DNA of 64,000 nt from contig CP136068.1 of assembly GCA_032622095.1 (NCBI GenBank), forward strand, positions 152,483,151 to 152,547,150, written 5' to 3'. Shown piece by piece: positions 1 to 11,975 of this stretch. A program made the position numbers and the translations under genes. This stretch comes from Siphonodentalium dalli. Taxonomy: Eukaryota; Mollusca; Scaphopoda; Gadilida; Siphonodentaliidae. How positions within the stretch are numbered: position 1 is the stretch's first letter; every line of letters starts with the position of its first letter. The notes under the pieces are model-generated. The model saw only the letters and a program-made list of their open reading frames with translations. It ran no database searches and was not told the origin of the DNA.

Positions 1-3000
1 TGGTTTGGGTGGTGGACACCTTAATGGTTATGGCCTGCTGTAACTCTCATCATTCCATGGTTTGGGTGGTGGACGCCTTAATGGTTATGGCCTGCTATAA
101 CTCTCATCATTCCGTGGTTTGGGTGGTGGACGCCTTAATGGTTATGGCCTGCTATAACTCTCATCATTCCATGGTTTGGGTGGTGGACGCCTTAATGGTT
201 ATGGCCTGCTATAACTCTCATCATTCCGTGGTTTGGGTGGTGGACGCCTTAATGGTTATGGCCTGCTATAACTCTCATCATTCCATGGTTTGGGTGGTGG
301 ACGCCTTAATGGTTATGGCCTGCTATAACTCTCATCATTCCATGGTTTGGGTGGTGGACCCCTTAATGGTTATGGCCTGCTATAACTCTCATCATTCCGT
401 GGTTTGGGTGGTGGACGCCTTAATGGTTATGGCCTGCTATAACTCTCATCATTCCATGGTTTGGGTGGTGGACGCCTTAATGGTTATGGCCTGCTATAAC
501 TCTCATCATTCCATGGTTTGGGTGGTGGACCCCTTAATGGTTATGGCCTGCTATAACTCTCATCATTCCGTGGTTTGGGTGGTGGACGCCTTAATGGTTA
601 TGGCCTGCTATAACTCTCATCATTCCATGGTTTGGGTGGTGGACGCCTTAATGGTTATGGCCTGCTATAACTCTCATCATTCCATGGTTTGGGTGGTGGA
701 CCCCTTAATGGTTATGGCCTGCTATAACTCTCATCATTCCATGGTTTGGGTGGTGGACACCTTAATGGTTATGGCCTGCTATAACTCTCATCATTCCATG
801 GTTTGGGTGGTGGACGCCTTAATGGTTATGGCCTGCTATAACTCTCATCATTCCATGGTTTGGGTGGTGGACACCTTAATGGTTATGGCCTGCTATAACT
901 CTCATCATTCCGTGGTTTGGGTGGTGGACGCCTTAATGGTTATGGCCTGCTATAACTCTCATCATTCCATGGTTTGGGTGGTGGACGCCTTAATGGTTAT
1001 GGCCTGCTATAACTCTCATCATTCCATGGTTTGGGTGGTGGACGCCTTAATGGTTATGGCCTGCTATAACTCTCATCATTCCATGGTTTGGGTGGTGGAC
1101 GCCTTAATGGTTATGGCCTGCTATAACTCTCATCATTCCATGGTTTGGGTGGTGGACCCCTTAATGGTTATGGCCTGCTATAACTCTCATCATTCCATGG
1201 TTTGGGTGGTGGACCCCTTAATGGTTATGGCCTGCTATAACTCTCATCATTCCATGGTTTGGGTGGTGGACGCCTTAATGGTTATGGCCTGCTATAACTC
1301 TCATCATTCCATGGTTTGGGTGGTGGACCCCTTAATGGTTATGGCCTGCTATAACTCTCATCATTCCATGGTTTGGGTGGTGGACGCCTTAATGGTTATG
1401 GCCTGCTATAACTCTCATCATTCCATGGTTTGGGTGGTGGACCCCTTAATGGTTATGGCCTGCTATAACTCTCATCATTCCATGGTTTGGGTGGTGGACC
1501 CCTTAATGGTTATGGCCTGCTATAACTCTCATCATTCCATGGTTTGGGTGGTGGACCCCTTAATGGTTATGGCCTGCTATAACTCTCATCATTCCATGGT
1601 TTGGGTGGTGGACGCCTTAATGGTTATGGCCTGCTATAACTCTCATCATTCCATGGTTTGGGTGGTGGACGCCTTAATGGTTATGGCCTGCTATAACTCT
1701 CATCATTCCATGGTTTGGGTGGTGGACGCCTTAATGGTTATGGCCTGCTATAACTCTCATCATTCCATGGTTTGGGTGGTGGACGCCTTAATGGTTATGG
1801 CCTGCTATAACTCTCATCATTCCATGGTTTGGGTGGTGGACCCCTTAATGGTTATGGCCTGCTATAACTCTCATCATTCCATGGTTTGGGTGGTGGACCC
1901 CTTAATGGTTATGGCCTGCTATAACTCTCATCATTCCATGGTTTGGGTGGTGGACCCCTTAATGGTTATGGCCTGCTATAACTCTCATCATTCCATGGTT
2001 TGGGTGGTGGACCCCTTAATGGTTATGGCCTGCTATAACTCTCATCATTCCATGGTTTGGGTGGTGGACGCCTTAATGGTTATGGCCTGCTATAACTCTC
2101 ATCATTCCATGGTTTGGGTGGTGGACGCCTTAATGGTTATGGCCTGCTATAACTCTCATCATTCCATGGTTTGGGTGGTGGACACCTTAATGGTTATGGC
2201 CTGCTATAACTCTCATCATTCCATGGTTTGGGTGGTGGACCCCTTAATGGTTATGGCCTGCTATAACTCTCATCATTCCATGGTTTGGGTGGTGGACGCC
2301 TTAATGGTTATGGCCTGCTATAACTCTCATCATTCCATGGTTTGGGTGGTGGACGCCTTAATGGTTATGGCCTGCTATAACTCTCATCATTCCATGGTTT
2401 GGGTGGTGGACGCCTTAATGGTTATGGCCTGCTATAACTCTCATCATTCCGTGGTTTGGGTGGTGGACCCCTTAATGGTTATGGCCTGCTGTAACTCTCA
2501 TCATTCCGTGGTTTGGGTGGTGGACGCCTTAATGGTTATGGCCTGCTATAACTCTCATCATTCCATGGTTTGGGTGGTGGACGCCTTAATGGTTATGGCC
2601 TGCTATAACTCTCATCATTCCGTGGTTTGGGTGGTGGACACCTTAATGGTTATGGCCTGCTGTAACTCTCATCATTCCGTGGTTTGGGTGGTGGACGCCT
2701 TAATGGTTATGGCCTGCTATAACTCTCATCATTCCATGGTTTGGGTGGTGGACGCCTTAATGGTTATGGCCTGCTATAACTCTCATCATTCCATGGTTTG
2801 GGTGGTGGACGCCTTAATGGTTATGGCCTGCTATAACTCTCATCATTCCATGGTTTGGGTGGTGGACGCCTTAATGGTTATGGCCTGCTATAACTCTCAT
2901 CATTCCATGGTTTGGGTGGTGGACGCCTTAATGGTTATGGCCTGCTATAACTCTCATCATTCCATGGTTTGGGTGGTGGACGCCTTAATGGTTATGGCCT

Positions 3001-3157
3001 GCTATAACTCTCATCATTCCGTGGTTTGGGTGGTGGACGCCTTAATGGTTATGGCCTGCTATAACTCTCATCATTCCATGGTTTGGGTGGTGGACACCTT
3101 AATGGTTATGGCCTGCTATAACTCTCATCATTCCATGGTTTGGGTGGTGGACGCCTT
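1..3157. repeat. 57-bp tandem array, 55 full copies plus a partial one
   Basis: A 57-bp unit repeats head to tail 55 times and ends in a partial copy at 3136-3157. The window starts inside the array, so its full size is unknown. Copies differ at only a few positions: GACGCC/GACCCC/GACACC, TTCCATGG/TTCCGTGG and TGCTAT/TGCTGT. Because 57 is divisible by 3 and the unit has no stop in one frame, a 1,062-codon open frame results. In that frame every variant is amino-acid changing (A/P/T, M/V, Y/C), there is no signal peptide or known domain, and the frame has no ATG-led unique start. I read it as satellite-type DNA and not as a gene. Confidence 0.93.
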
Positions 3158-3324
3158 TATAATCAGGGGAACATGCATTCAGTGCAATTCAATCTGATTT
3201 ACATTGCCAACTCACAGGACACTCCCAAAGTCATTTGAACATCCAAATCGTGTTTACGTAATTTGGGAGGAGGGATATATCAAAATATTACCTGCGCAGA
3301 ATATTTCCCGCCGAAACTCATCAT

Positions 3325-3475
3325 CAAGCCTTGAAATAGGGTGTCTGTCATTTGCAGAATGAGGTCCCCAGAGGGTGAATTTAGTGATGCTACCCCGCAT
3401 AGCGGGCTAGCATCACCAAATTCACCCTCTGGGGACCTCATTCTGCAAATGACTGACACCCTATTTCAAGGCTTG
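3325..3475. mobile_element. Family A MITE (hAT-like), short single-hairpin form
   Basis: A near-perfect 151-bp palindrome runs from CAAGCCTTGAAATAG to CTATTTCAAGGCTTG. The flanking octamers ctcatcat and ctcgtcat match at 7 of 8 positions, fitting an 8-bp hAT-type target duplication. It has no coding capacity. Confidence 0.88.
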
Positions 3476-3639
3476 CTCGTCATTATAATACTGAAATACA
3501 TGCTTTCTTTTATAGTTTCCTGTGCAATATACGTGGATAAACTTAATGTAAAAAAAATGGCTCCAGTTTGTCTCCAAAATGGTTATTTCTATGACTTCAA
3601 TAATATCTTTCCCTTCCAGTTAAAGTCTGTATAGAAGTA

Positions 3640-4712
3640 ATAAGTATTTCCCAAAAATTTATGGATTTGTTTTGGTTCCCGGAACTGGGCAAGTGGGCAG
3701 TAATGTGACAAAAACAAGATATTTGAGGCTCGAATGCAACCTATTAGCTGAACTACCCTGCAAATGAGTCAATGGGAATCCAAATAATTATTCGTTATTG
3801 GGTATCCAGTTATCAAAGAAGGCCGGGTCATTGGATGTCTATGTTATATGGCTCTCCTCCAATTCCCAGGCCTGCATCTAAATACATGTATTGCCTGAGG
3901 TCAGGTAGGATTCCATATTGGTGGACCTGTCCGACCTCATAATAAGATTAGTACTTTTGTGAGCCTAAAGGTTAAGACAGGCATTAAACAGTCATCAGCT
4001 GATATTTCAATCAATCAGTGACTGACATTCAGAGAAACCACTGCCAAATTCTTACCTCAATCCCATCCATTTTACCTGTGTATCGGCACTTAATGACTAG
4101 CCAGCAGTCAGGTAGTGACTAGGTTCGTTTATTTTTTTTATTTTTTTTATGGTTTTCCTGCAATTTTCATGAAATAACTTACTATCCGAAAAAAGGACTG
4201 TATTGTGTCCCCGAAAATGTAATTTCTCTGACTTATCGAAGTATTTCACAAATTTATGGACCTATTATGTTCCTGGAACTCGGAAGTAATGTGACAAAAT
4301 CAAGGATTACTAGTGATAATTTGAGGCTCCAAACTGTTCTATATGTAACTTATTAGCTGAACGTCACTACAAATTATATCAAGGGGAATATTACTACTTA
4401 AGAAGAAGGGCTATTAGACGTTTTATGATATGGCCCTCCTCCAATTCCCAGGCCTGCGTCTAAAAATTGCCTGGGGTCAGGTGGGATTCCATATTGGTGG
4501 ACCTGTCCGACCTCATAATAAGATTAGTGCTTTTGTGAGCGCAAAGGTTAAGATGGGCATTAAACAGTAATCTGGTAATATTTCAATCAATCAGTGACTG
4601 ACATTCAAAGAAACCAATGCCAAATTCTTACCTCAATCCCATCCATTTTACCTGTGTATCGGCACTTAACGACTAGCCAGTGGTCAGGTAGTGACTAGGT
4701 TCGTTTACTTAC
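3640..4712. repeat. Tandem duplication of a ~575-bp segment
   Basis: Positions about 3645-4131 and 4241-4710 are diverged direct copies sharing several long blocks, for example the stretch around GGTGGACCTGTCCGACCTC and the end GTAGTGACTAGGTTCGTTTA. No exon-like frame is visible in either copy. Confidence 0.8.
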
Positions 4713-5250
4713 CTGTAATACCTGACACTAAAGCTGCCATTTACCTTCTCTCCGGTCATTTGGTTCTGATTAGCGAACTTTTATGAGCGTTCTGTGGAAT
4801 GTTATGCATGGTGGCCAGTCTTACCTATGGTGCCGCCATCTTGTCTCTATCTTGTATACCACAAAATAGTTCTGTTACTCTATCTCATTTAGGGTTTCTT
4901 TATGATGGCAGTATAATGTTGCTGTCAGTCTGGTCCGTGGAAATTGATGTTAAATGTTAATTGCATTGGTCAGCGTGAAAGATAATTGCACCAGCGTAAA
5001 TTATTCTGAAAAATAATTGCATGAGGGGTGGTGCCAGGATATCCAGGACGCAGGGGCTACGATCCCAGACAGGGTGGTTATAGGATCTTGGAAGCCACTG
5101 GGCTTACCATTGCAGATTTCCTCGTTTGGGGAGAGGGGTGCGACCCCTGAATTGTACTGTTGACTCTACTGAGGACACGACAGGCATAATTGTTCTGAAG
5201 ATGTTTAGGTTTCCCTGTATCTTAGTTGCAAGGTTGATCAATCAATTCTT
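4713..5250. other. Unassigned non-coding stretch
   Basis: No open frame, known repeat or splice-flanked exon is recognisable here. The missing 5' exons of the nephrin-like gene were looked for and not found. Confidence 0.5.
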
Positions 5251-5342
5251 GCAGAGTGAGGTCCCCAGAGTGAATTTGGTGACGCTATCCAGCTCGGCAT
5301 GTTAGCATAACCAAATTTACCCTCTGGGAACCTCATTCTGCT
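5251..5342. mobile_element. Family A MITE core hairpin, degenerate
   Basis: The arms GCAGAGTGAGGTCCCCAGAG and CTCTGGGAACCTCATTCTGC face each other; the outer CAAGCC ends are missing. Confidence 0.75.
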
Positions 5343-5484
5343 TTAGACCAGATCGCACCATAATCAGTACAACAGATATTCCTGAAGAAGTTTTACATAT
5401 AAACGAAACTTAAAGTAGACAAGAGCAGGATAGTCCATATGTGGGCTTTCCCTGGAGAAAATTCTCCGTTTCTTGTTTCCTTTT

Positions 5485-5830
5485 TTATACGCCCGTTTTA
5501 AAAAAAACAGGATGTACAATGTATTATGTTATTTGTCTGTATGTCTGTGTCTGTCCGTTAGCTTTTATCTTCCGGATGATAAATTAGTAAGTCTGAACTG
5601 AATGGAATGAAATTTGGTATGTGAGTTTAGTAGCCCAAAATTCAGGTCAAGTTCGAATTTGGATTCCGCTCGCCAATTTTCACCAGAGTTATGACCCTTT
5701 GTAGGAATTACCATGGGCGTGTTTTGACACGCCCCTGCTCTTGATACTTTGTAGTAAAGAGATAGATAAAATCTAAAAAAAAACAGGTCGATATTTGATA
5801 TTGGGTGCAATGAACCTATCTATGTCCAAT
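5485..5830. repeat. CCGT / cell-count 'pyrimidine' repeat (family K) fragment
   Basis: It contains the phrases CTGTCCGTTAGC, CCGGATGATAA, AAATTTGGTATGTGAG and AGAGTTATGACCC. Recognisable variants recur at 21780-22355, 34636-35195, 39905-40350 and 55955-56410. It is a dispersed repeat of undetermined class. Confidence 0.6.
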
Positions 5831-5959
5831 TAATTCTGGCACATCCTGCAATAAAGCAATAAACTGCCCTGTGGTTGTGGTTCTATTATAGTCACATGTC
5901 AGTCATCCCTCACCACTGCTTATCACATAGTCCATTAATTCACTGATTTACTTCTGAAT

Positions 5960-6510
5960 ATCTCCCTGTAATTCTGCCTGATTTATGGGAAGATAGGTGC
6001 ATGCATGGTCTGTGTGTTAATTAAGAAAGGAACATGATTTCTGGTCATAACTTCTGGCTGCTTAATGGGTTGATAAAACGAACCAGAGAGAGAGAGAGAG
6101 ATATAGATAGAGTGAGAAAGAGGGGGAGGAAATAAGTAATTCTGTCTGATTTATGGGAAGATTGATGCATGGTCTGTTTGTTAATTAAGAAAGGAACATG
6201 ATGCTTGGTCATAAAGTCTGACTGCTTCATGGGTCCATAAAATGAAATAGAGTGAGAGAGAGAGGGGAGGAAATAAGTAATTCTGTCTGATTTATGGTAA
6301 GATGAAGGCATGGTCTGTGTGTTAATTAAGAAAGGAACATGATTCCTGGTCATATGTCTGACTGCTTCATGGGTCGATAAAACAAAAGAACAAAGAGGAG
6401 GAAAGAAAAAGTATTTCAGAGAAAAGTGAAAAGAGAGTGCTTGAGTTTTAGTGAGGGGAAGGGAAGAACAGTTAGATAGGGAGATAGAGGGGAGGAAAAC
6501 TTGAGTCAAG
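5960..6510. repeat. GA-rich tandem repeat, three ~140-168-bp units
   Basis: Units begin near 5971, 6139 and 6280 with ATTCTG(C/T)CTGATTTATGG. Each contains GTTAATTAAGAAAGGAACATG followed by a (GA)n-rich segment. The antisense open frame over it is compositional only. Confidence 0.75.
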
Positions 6511-6525
6511 AGAGAGATATATATA

Positions 6526-6736
6526 TACAGTAATGCCCTAAATAATCGACTCCTTAGCAGAATTGTGGGTAATATTTCAGGATTTAGTCAGAAATATGGC
6601 TTGTTGCCATTCATCGGAAAGCTCTCACTGAGAGCTTTCCGATGACTGGCAACAAGCCATATTTCCGACTAAATCCTGAAAATTTACCCATATTTCTTCT
6701 GTGGTTAAGGAGTCGATTATTTAGGGCATAACTGTA
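6526..6736. mobile_element. Family B MITE (Tc1/mariner-like), full palindrome
   Basis: A 211-bp inverted repeat starts TACAGTAATGCCCTAAATAA and ends with its complement. The inner arm GGCTTGTTGCCATTCATCGG folds back on itself. Both ends carry TA. Confidence 0.88.
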
Positions 6737-7108
6737 TATACATTTACTCTCAGGTGCTTAATAATAGTGATGGCTTAATAATAGTGCTGGGTGGGGATTT
6801 AGGCTTAAATTAATAATAGCGATGGCAATTTCACTTTATATCTCAATGCCAAATTACAGTGATCTTTGTGCATTTTCTCCAAAATTAATAATCGTGCTGC
6901 TATTATTAGGAACCTGAGAGTAAATACTGGGAAGAGAGATAGATAGAGAGAGAGAGAGAGAGCCAGAGAGAATGAGTGAGAATGGGAAATCGAGAGAATG
7001 GTCTGTGGTTGAGGTAAAGGAAGAGGATGGTTGGGTAGACAAAAGAGTGAGTGAGTCTCAGTGAGACCAGGTTGAATGAGAAAGTGAATGAAAGTTATAG
7101 TTATCACC
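6737..7108. other. Non-coding, GA microsatellite
   Basis: It holds scattered TTAATAATAGTG-like phrases and a (GA)n run near 6944-6965. No supported gene is present. Confidence 0.5.
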
Positions 7109-7497
7109 TTAACCCTTTACCCAACAAACCGGCCAAAACCGGCCAAATAAAGCTTCAACAGCCTAAAATATCTTCGGTCTGTCTCAATAGAACCATACAA
7201 ATATGGATATCATTGGAACCGGCTCCTTGACCACATTGTGATAGTTACAGTTATGCCCTGTGCCAATGCATTCTCTTATATATGCGAGTCGACCATAGGT
7301 CGCCTCGCATATATAAGAGAATGCATTGGCCTAAAAAAAAACTTTTTTTACCATTTTTTCTTACATTCTTTAACAATTTTATAATTTTTAATGTGTTAAG
7401 CCAATGCATTCTCTTATATATGCGAGGCGACCTATGGCGACTCGCATATATAAGAGAATGCATTGGCACAGGGCCGTTCTGTTGGGTAAAGGGTTAA
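7109..7497. mobile_element. Family C1 MITE (piggyBac-like) with two core palindromes
   Basis: The element is bounded by TTAA and has inverted ends TTAACCCTTTACCCAACA / TGTTGGGTAAAGGGTTAA. Two ~68-bp palindromes built on GCCAATGCATTCTCTTATAT lie at about 7260-7332 and 7401-7467 around an AT-rich spacer. It is nearly identical to 11333-11731 and inverted relative to 55178-55566. Confidence 0.88.
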
Positions 7498-7620
7498 AGC
7501 AGAATGAGGTCCCCAGAGGGTGAATTTGGTGATGTTAGCCCACCATGTGGGATAGCATCTCTAAATTCACCATCTGGGGACCTCATTCTGCAAATGTCAG
7601 ACACACTATTTCAAGGCTTG
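7498..7620. mobile_element. Family A MITE, 5'-truncated
   Basis: It begins directly at the end of the preceding C1 element with GCAGAATGAGGTCCCCAGAG and finishes with TATTTCAAGGCTTG. The left outer arm is missing. Confidence 0.82.
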
Positions 7621-8003
7621 GAACTGGAAATAGTGTTACAGTTATCATCTCTCTGTTTGAATATTAATATTTTCCCCCTGTGCTCATAATATGGATTTAA
7701 TAACTTCCCCCCACGACAGTTCAGAAATAAGTGATCATAAGTATCCACGTTTCACAAATACACTATTATCCACAAAAAAAAAATTACTTGTTTTATATTT
7801 TGTTACTGTATATCTACAAATTACATTTAATCATATATACATGTATGTTCATATATACCTCAAAATATTTGAAAATGTTATACAATACTGAATAAGACTA
7901 ATGTCACATGATGAAATTTAAAAAATGATCTGAATAAAAAAATATTAAAACAAAAAAACAATATTTTCCCCCTGACTGACTTGATATTTTTCTGTACTTT
8001 CAG
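7621..8003. other. AT-rich intron 5' of the first visible nephrin exon
   Basis: It is low-complexity AT-rich sequence ending in a good acceptor (TTTCTGTACTTTCAG at 7989-8003). No other feature is seen. Confidence 0.6.
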
Positions 8004-8180
8004 GTGTTGGGCCTGCAATACCTGGTCTTCCCAGATACAGCATCATCGGAAACTCAGCAGAAGAATATAATCTACATATCACAGATTCCATACTAAGTGA
8101 TGACGAACAATACCAGTGTCAAGTTAACCCACTCGGAAACGACCCCTTACTGTTTGCATCGGCTCATCTCACAGTACTTG
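8004..8180 (+). CDS. NPHS1: Nephrin exon: second half of Ig1
   Basis: The exon lies between TTTCAG and GTAAGG and is phase 1 at both ends. It encodes IPGLPRYSIIGN, then EYNLHITDSILSDDEQYQCQ and FASAHLTVL. The D-D-x-x-YQCQV motif is the F-strand of an Ig V/I-set fold, and the whole stretch is the signature N-terminal Ig of the nephrin/Kirrel superfamily. The partner Cys and Trp must be on the upstream exon, which lies outside the window or was not recognised. Confidence 0.87.
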
Positions 8181-8289
8181 GTAAGGCAGCCCAATATTAT
8201 CCACAATAAGCACATACATGTACACGTTTTAGTTTTTCTCGCCTCAGCCTTGGTTCAAATTGAAATATCAACTCGTAACTGCATAGCTA

Positions 8290-8425
8290 CATAATGCTCT
8301 AATTAATCTACTCCTTAACCACAACAGAATTATGGGTAACTTTTCAGGATTTAGTCAGAAATATGGCTTGTTGCCATTCATCGGAAAGCTCTCACCGAGA
8401 GTCGACTAATTAGAGCATTACTGTA
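8290..8425. mobile_element. Family B MITE with internally deleted right arm
   Basis: The left arm is intact up to GGAAAGCTCTCACCGAGAG, then jumps to GTCGACTAATTAGAGCATTA. About 80 bp of the right arm are deleted. Confidence 0.82.
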
Positions 8426-9878
8426 TATAGTGGGTACAACCCTGTAAAATTAAATGTTTCTTCTATGGCATTGATGTAGAATTTCTACTGCTTTTTTTCT
8501 CTTTATTGCCTTTTGCAGTAGCTAATTTCGAGGGATGATGGGTTTATCTCATTTTATGATCTTTGGCCTAGATTCAGGTATAGTTATATTGACCTTCAAA
8601 ACAGAGAAACCCTCCCGTCTCCCTTGAAAATAGATCCATGTGCAGTTATAAAGATATTTTGAGTACATCTTTCACCATTTTCCAGAACTTATGATGCATA
8701 TTATTTGTTTGAAAGAAAACAAATATTTAAAAGAATGTTTGATAAGAAAATGTCCATATCAAGCTACATGTATGTTGTAGCTAAAATTGAAATTATGGTG
8801 CTGATAATGAGTTTGATAAAAGTAAAACAATTACAGAAATTTTTTGGAAAATGCATCGTCCCAACCAACATGTCAGTAATATTTAATGGCTAAAATTATA
8901 ACAATGTTGCTTACAATCTGTTTTTTTTTTTTTAAATATTTCCTTTTTTTTTGTAAAATGCATCATCCCTTGCAACAAAACTTGGGCCTAATTTTAAACC
9001 TGTTTAAATTGATGTATAACTGACTAAGCTGGGGCCAGGCTGGTTGTAAATTTAACAGATGGTTAGGCTGCTCATCTTCAATAGAATCCTGGTTTGGATT
9101 TAATTTTCCACCTGACTGACTCGTAAAGATATGGGCCTAATGAATAGCTAAGAAGCAGTTAATTAGGGAAATTCTCATTATGATTCAGTCGAGATCAGTG
9201 TACCGGGTCACGGAACAAACGGGCATCTTCTCTCAACCACTCATTTATAACCCGATTTAACCACAATAATAGACTACGGAGTTAATTTATTTGGTGTCAT
9301 TCGCAGTTCATTTAATCGGCTTTTGATGGCGATTATATCGATTATCGAATGAAGGAGGCGACCAATTCCGTCCGATCACATGAGGATGAAATTCATGACG
9401 AGAGCAGCCTTCGTCATTAATCATCGCAATCATTTGCTGCTCTGGCCGGAATTCAAAGTCTGATTGGAATTTTTGAAAAGCTTTCTCCAAAATTAATCAA
9501 AATTCGTTGTGGAATTTGAACCGGAACCTCATTCAGAGAACTCATTTTCACACGCTGCTGGAGGTTGACTCATCTTCTTCAAGCGAAGGTTCTGATGTTT
9601 CAATATTACGTCTCAATTTAAATTACGCCAGTTTATAACAGATTGGACTGCTAACTGAATACATAACGTGTTACAAGTTGTCATCAGCATGGTAAATGAT
9701 GGAAGAGATAGCAATCAGCTTGGGGCGGCAGGGGGCGCCCATTCCGGCAGGGGCGCCCACTCTTTTGTGAATGCTAGAACCAGGACTATGAAGGAAACGC
9801 AACTGAATTCCACATATGTATAGAGAGTTAACAGCAAGAGAAAGAGAAATGGGAGAGATTGATATAGTGAGATAGATA
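8426..9878. other. Intron 1 body, no recognisable feature
   Basis: AT-rich intronic sequence with short A and T runs. Small open frames here lack domain or splice support. Confidence 0.5.
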
Positions 9879-10024
9879 GGGTAGTGGATAGCTCAGTTGG
9901 TTTGTGGACCGACACGGTCGAGAGTTCAAATCTGACATAGTATCGGTCGGACTTTGTGTCGCATCTTCATTCCCAGTACCAACTGTACCATGGGCATCAT
10001 GAATCAACAATCGATGTCTTGATC
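9879..10024 (+). mobile_element. tRNA-derived SINE head
   Basis: GGATAGCTCAGTTGGT at about 9886 fits a Pol III A box and TCGAGAGTTCAAATC at about 9918 fits a B box. The spacing is tRNA-like, but no cloverleaf acceptor stem is visible. An unrelated body follows, so it is called a SINE and not a tRNA gene. Confidence 0.6.
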
Positions 10025-10139
10025 AGTGCTCTGAGAGCTTTCCGATGAATGGCAACAAGCCATATTTCCGACTAAATCCTGAAAAGTTACCCATAATTCT
10101 GCTTTGGTTAAGAGGTCGATTAATTAGAGCATTACTGTA
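10025..10139. mobile_element. Family B MITE, right half only
   Basis: It runs from GAGAGCTTTCCGATGAATGG to TTAGAGCATTACTGTA. The left arm is missing and its place is taken by the SINE body. Confidence 0.82.
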
Positions 10140-10369
10140 GATAGATAGATAGATGGAAATAGGGAAAAACTGTGAGAGGGTAGGACAAGTATCGAATGTG
10201 AGGTAACATGGAATATTGTGGTATATTATTTATAAATTAATAAAAATATTTGTAGCCAATTGAACCTGTATCAGTCATTTTATGAAATAGGCCTCAGGCC
10301 AGGGTTGATTTGTTCGAAAATGTATTCTATCAATCAAATTTAGATATGAACTCCCTTTTGCAATATAGG

Positions 10370-10788
10370 CAAGCCTTGAAATAGTGTGTATGTCATTTGC
10401 AGAATGAGGTCCCCAGAGTGTGAATTTAGTGATGTTATCCCGCATAGCGAGCTAGCACCACCCAATTCACCCCTGGGGACCTCATTCTGCATAGGCCTCA
10501 TCTTCTTGGAAGTATCTATATTCTCAAAATAACATTGTTTTTAGTTACTTCTATTCAGTTTCCATATTCCCTAATTTGCAGAAGATAAAATGCATAATCG
10601 AGGAGATTAATGGGTTAACATCACCAACATGAACTGGGGAACTTCAATCTGATCCTAGCAGTTGAGGCCTAAACAGAGGTTCCCTGATGGTGAATTTGGT
10701 TATGCTATCCCGCTGTGTGGGATAGCATCACTAAATTCACCCCCTGGGGACCTCATTCTGAAAATGACAGACACTTTCTCAATGCTTG
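10370..10788. mobile_element. Family A MITE, long two-hairpin form
   Basis: CAAGCCTTGAAATAG opens the element and a diverged end (AATGCTTG) closes it. Two hairpins lie at about 10399-10490 and 10674-10761, with an internal segment that is the reverse complement of that in 26505-26949. Flanking octamers aatatagg and aatactgg match 6 of 8. Confidence 0.82.
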
Positions 10789-11332
10789 AATACTGGTGCT
10801 CAAAAAGGTACAGCATGGGACTCACCTGTATTTGCTAACATGGTAGAATGTCTTGCCAAATCGATACACAAGGCAGATTTCCTCCAATTAAAAGAATAAG
10901 TGATGACGTCAAGATGAAATCAGTCACAGCTTGGAGTCTTGTAAGATGTTAGTGATGGGGATAATAGTGCTAATGTTATCAGATTTATCAACCCAGCATC
11001 CGGATTAAGGCCTGGGAGTAGATTGGCAGAATCCAAGTCTTTCCAAAAACAAAATTTGCAGGTGATTTTTTTGCCAGAGATTATAATCTGAAGGATGCAC
11101 TTGTTGACTGAATGGAAGAGGGGCTGATAATTCCCCTCTGGGTTGTTCTGGGAATACAAAATTCCCATAAATAATAATAACAACAGAAAGTGCATTAAAT
11201 AGCATATCAGCAGAACCATAATATTGTACTAAATGTATCCAGTCTGATGGGTTTATTGCATGTCATAGAAAAATATTATTTGAGTTTGTATGAGCATTTC
11301 ATGGTTGTCATTATGGCAATATTTTTAGTCAT
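10789..11332. other. Intronic DNA, no recognisable feature
   Basis: No element end, splice-flanked open frame or tandem repeat is seen. The antisense open frames lack support. Confidence 0.5.
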
Positions 11333-11731
11333 TTAACCCTTTACCCAACAAACCGGCCAAAACCGGCCAAATAAAGCTTCAACAGCCTAAAATATCTTCG
11401 GTCTGTCTCAATAGAACCATACAAATATGGATATCATTGGAACCGGCTCCTTGACCACATTGTGATAGTTACAGTTATGCCCTGTGCCAATGCATTCTCT
11501 TATATATGCGAGTCGACCATAGGTTGCCTCGCATATATAAGAGAATGCATTGGCCTAAAAAAAAAAAAAATTAACACTTTTTACCATTTTTTCTTACATT
11601 CTTTAACAATTTTATAATTTTTAATGTGTTAAGCCAATGCATTCTCTTATATATGCGAGGCGACCTATGGTAGACTCGCATATATAAGAGAATGCATTGG
11701 CACAGGGCCCTTCTGTTGGGTAAAGGGTTAA
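11333..11731. mobile_element. Family C1 MITE (piggyBac-like)
   Basis: TTAACCCTTTACCCAACA and GTTGGGTAAAGGGTTAA ends are present. The unique left arm (CCGGCCAAAACCGGCC region) and the two core palindromes match 7109-7497 almost base for base. Confidence 0.88.
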
Positions 11732-11956
11732 TAATGCTCCTCATTATTTTATCCCTGGATTGTTAGTTGAACTTATTATCTGAACAGTTCACACCAAAAA
11801 ATATCAATCCTTCATTCATTCTGCACTTTTATTATCTTTTCATCATACTGTCGACTACTCAGTTTTCCTGAACACCACTCCAAATGAACACTGGACCATT
11901 CCAATGTATGTTTTTTATAACTGGGTGGGAGAAGCCATTTAGTATGGAAAGGGTTA
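11732..11956. mobile_element. Family G MITE fragment (TTAA-ended)
   Basis: It shares GTTGAACTTATTATCTGAAC and the ATTTAGTATGGAAAGGGTTAA end with the fuller copy at 56841-57106. The left end is abutted by the C1 element. Confidence 0.5.
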
Positions 11957-11975
11957 AATACTTCCCTGCTCTGCC

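Noticed and set aside
9-3197. 1,062-codon open frame as a repeat protein gene
   Set aside because: It exists only because a 57-bp satellite unit is divisible by three. Variants are all amino-acid changing, there is no unique N-terminal sequence and it runs off the window edge.
7251-7497. Short peptides with a LLYMRGDLW / RIYKRMHW pattern on both strands, recurring at 14908, 51884 and 55110
   Set aside because: These are translations of the family C core palindrome, not conserved small proteins.
9879-9940. Functional tRNA gene
   Set aside because: A and B boxes are present but no acceptor stem or cloverleaf is visible and a SINE-like body follows.
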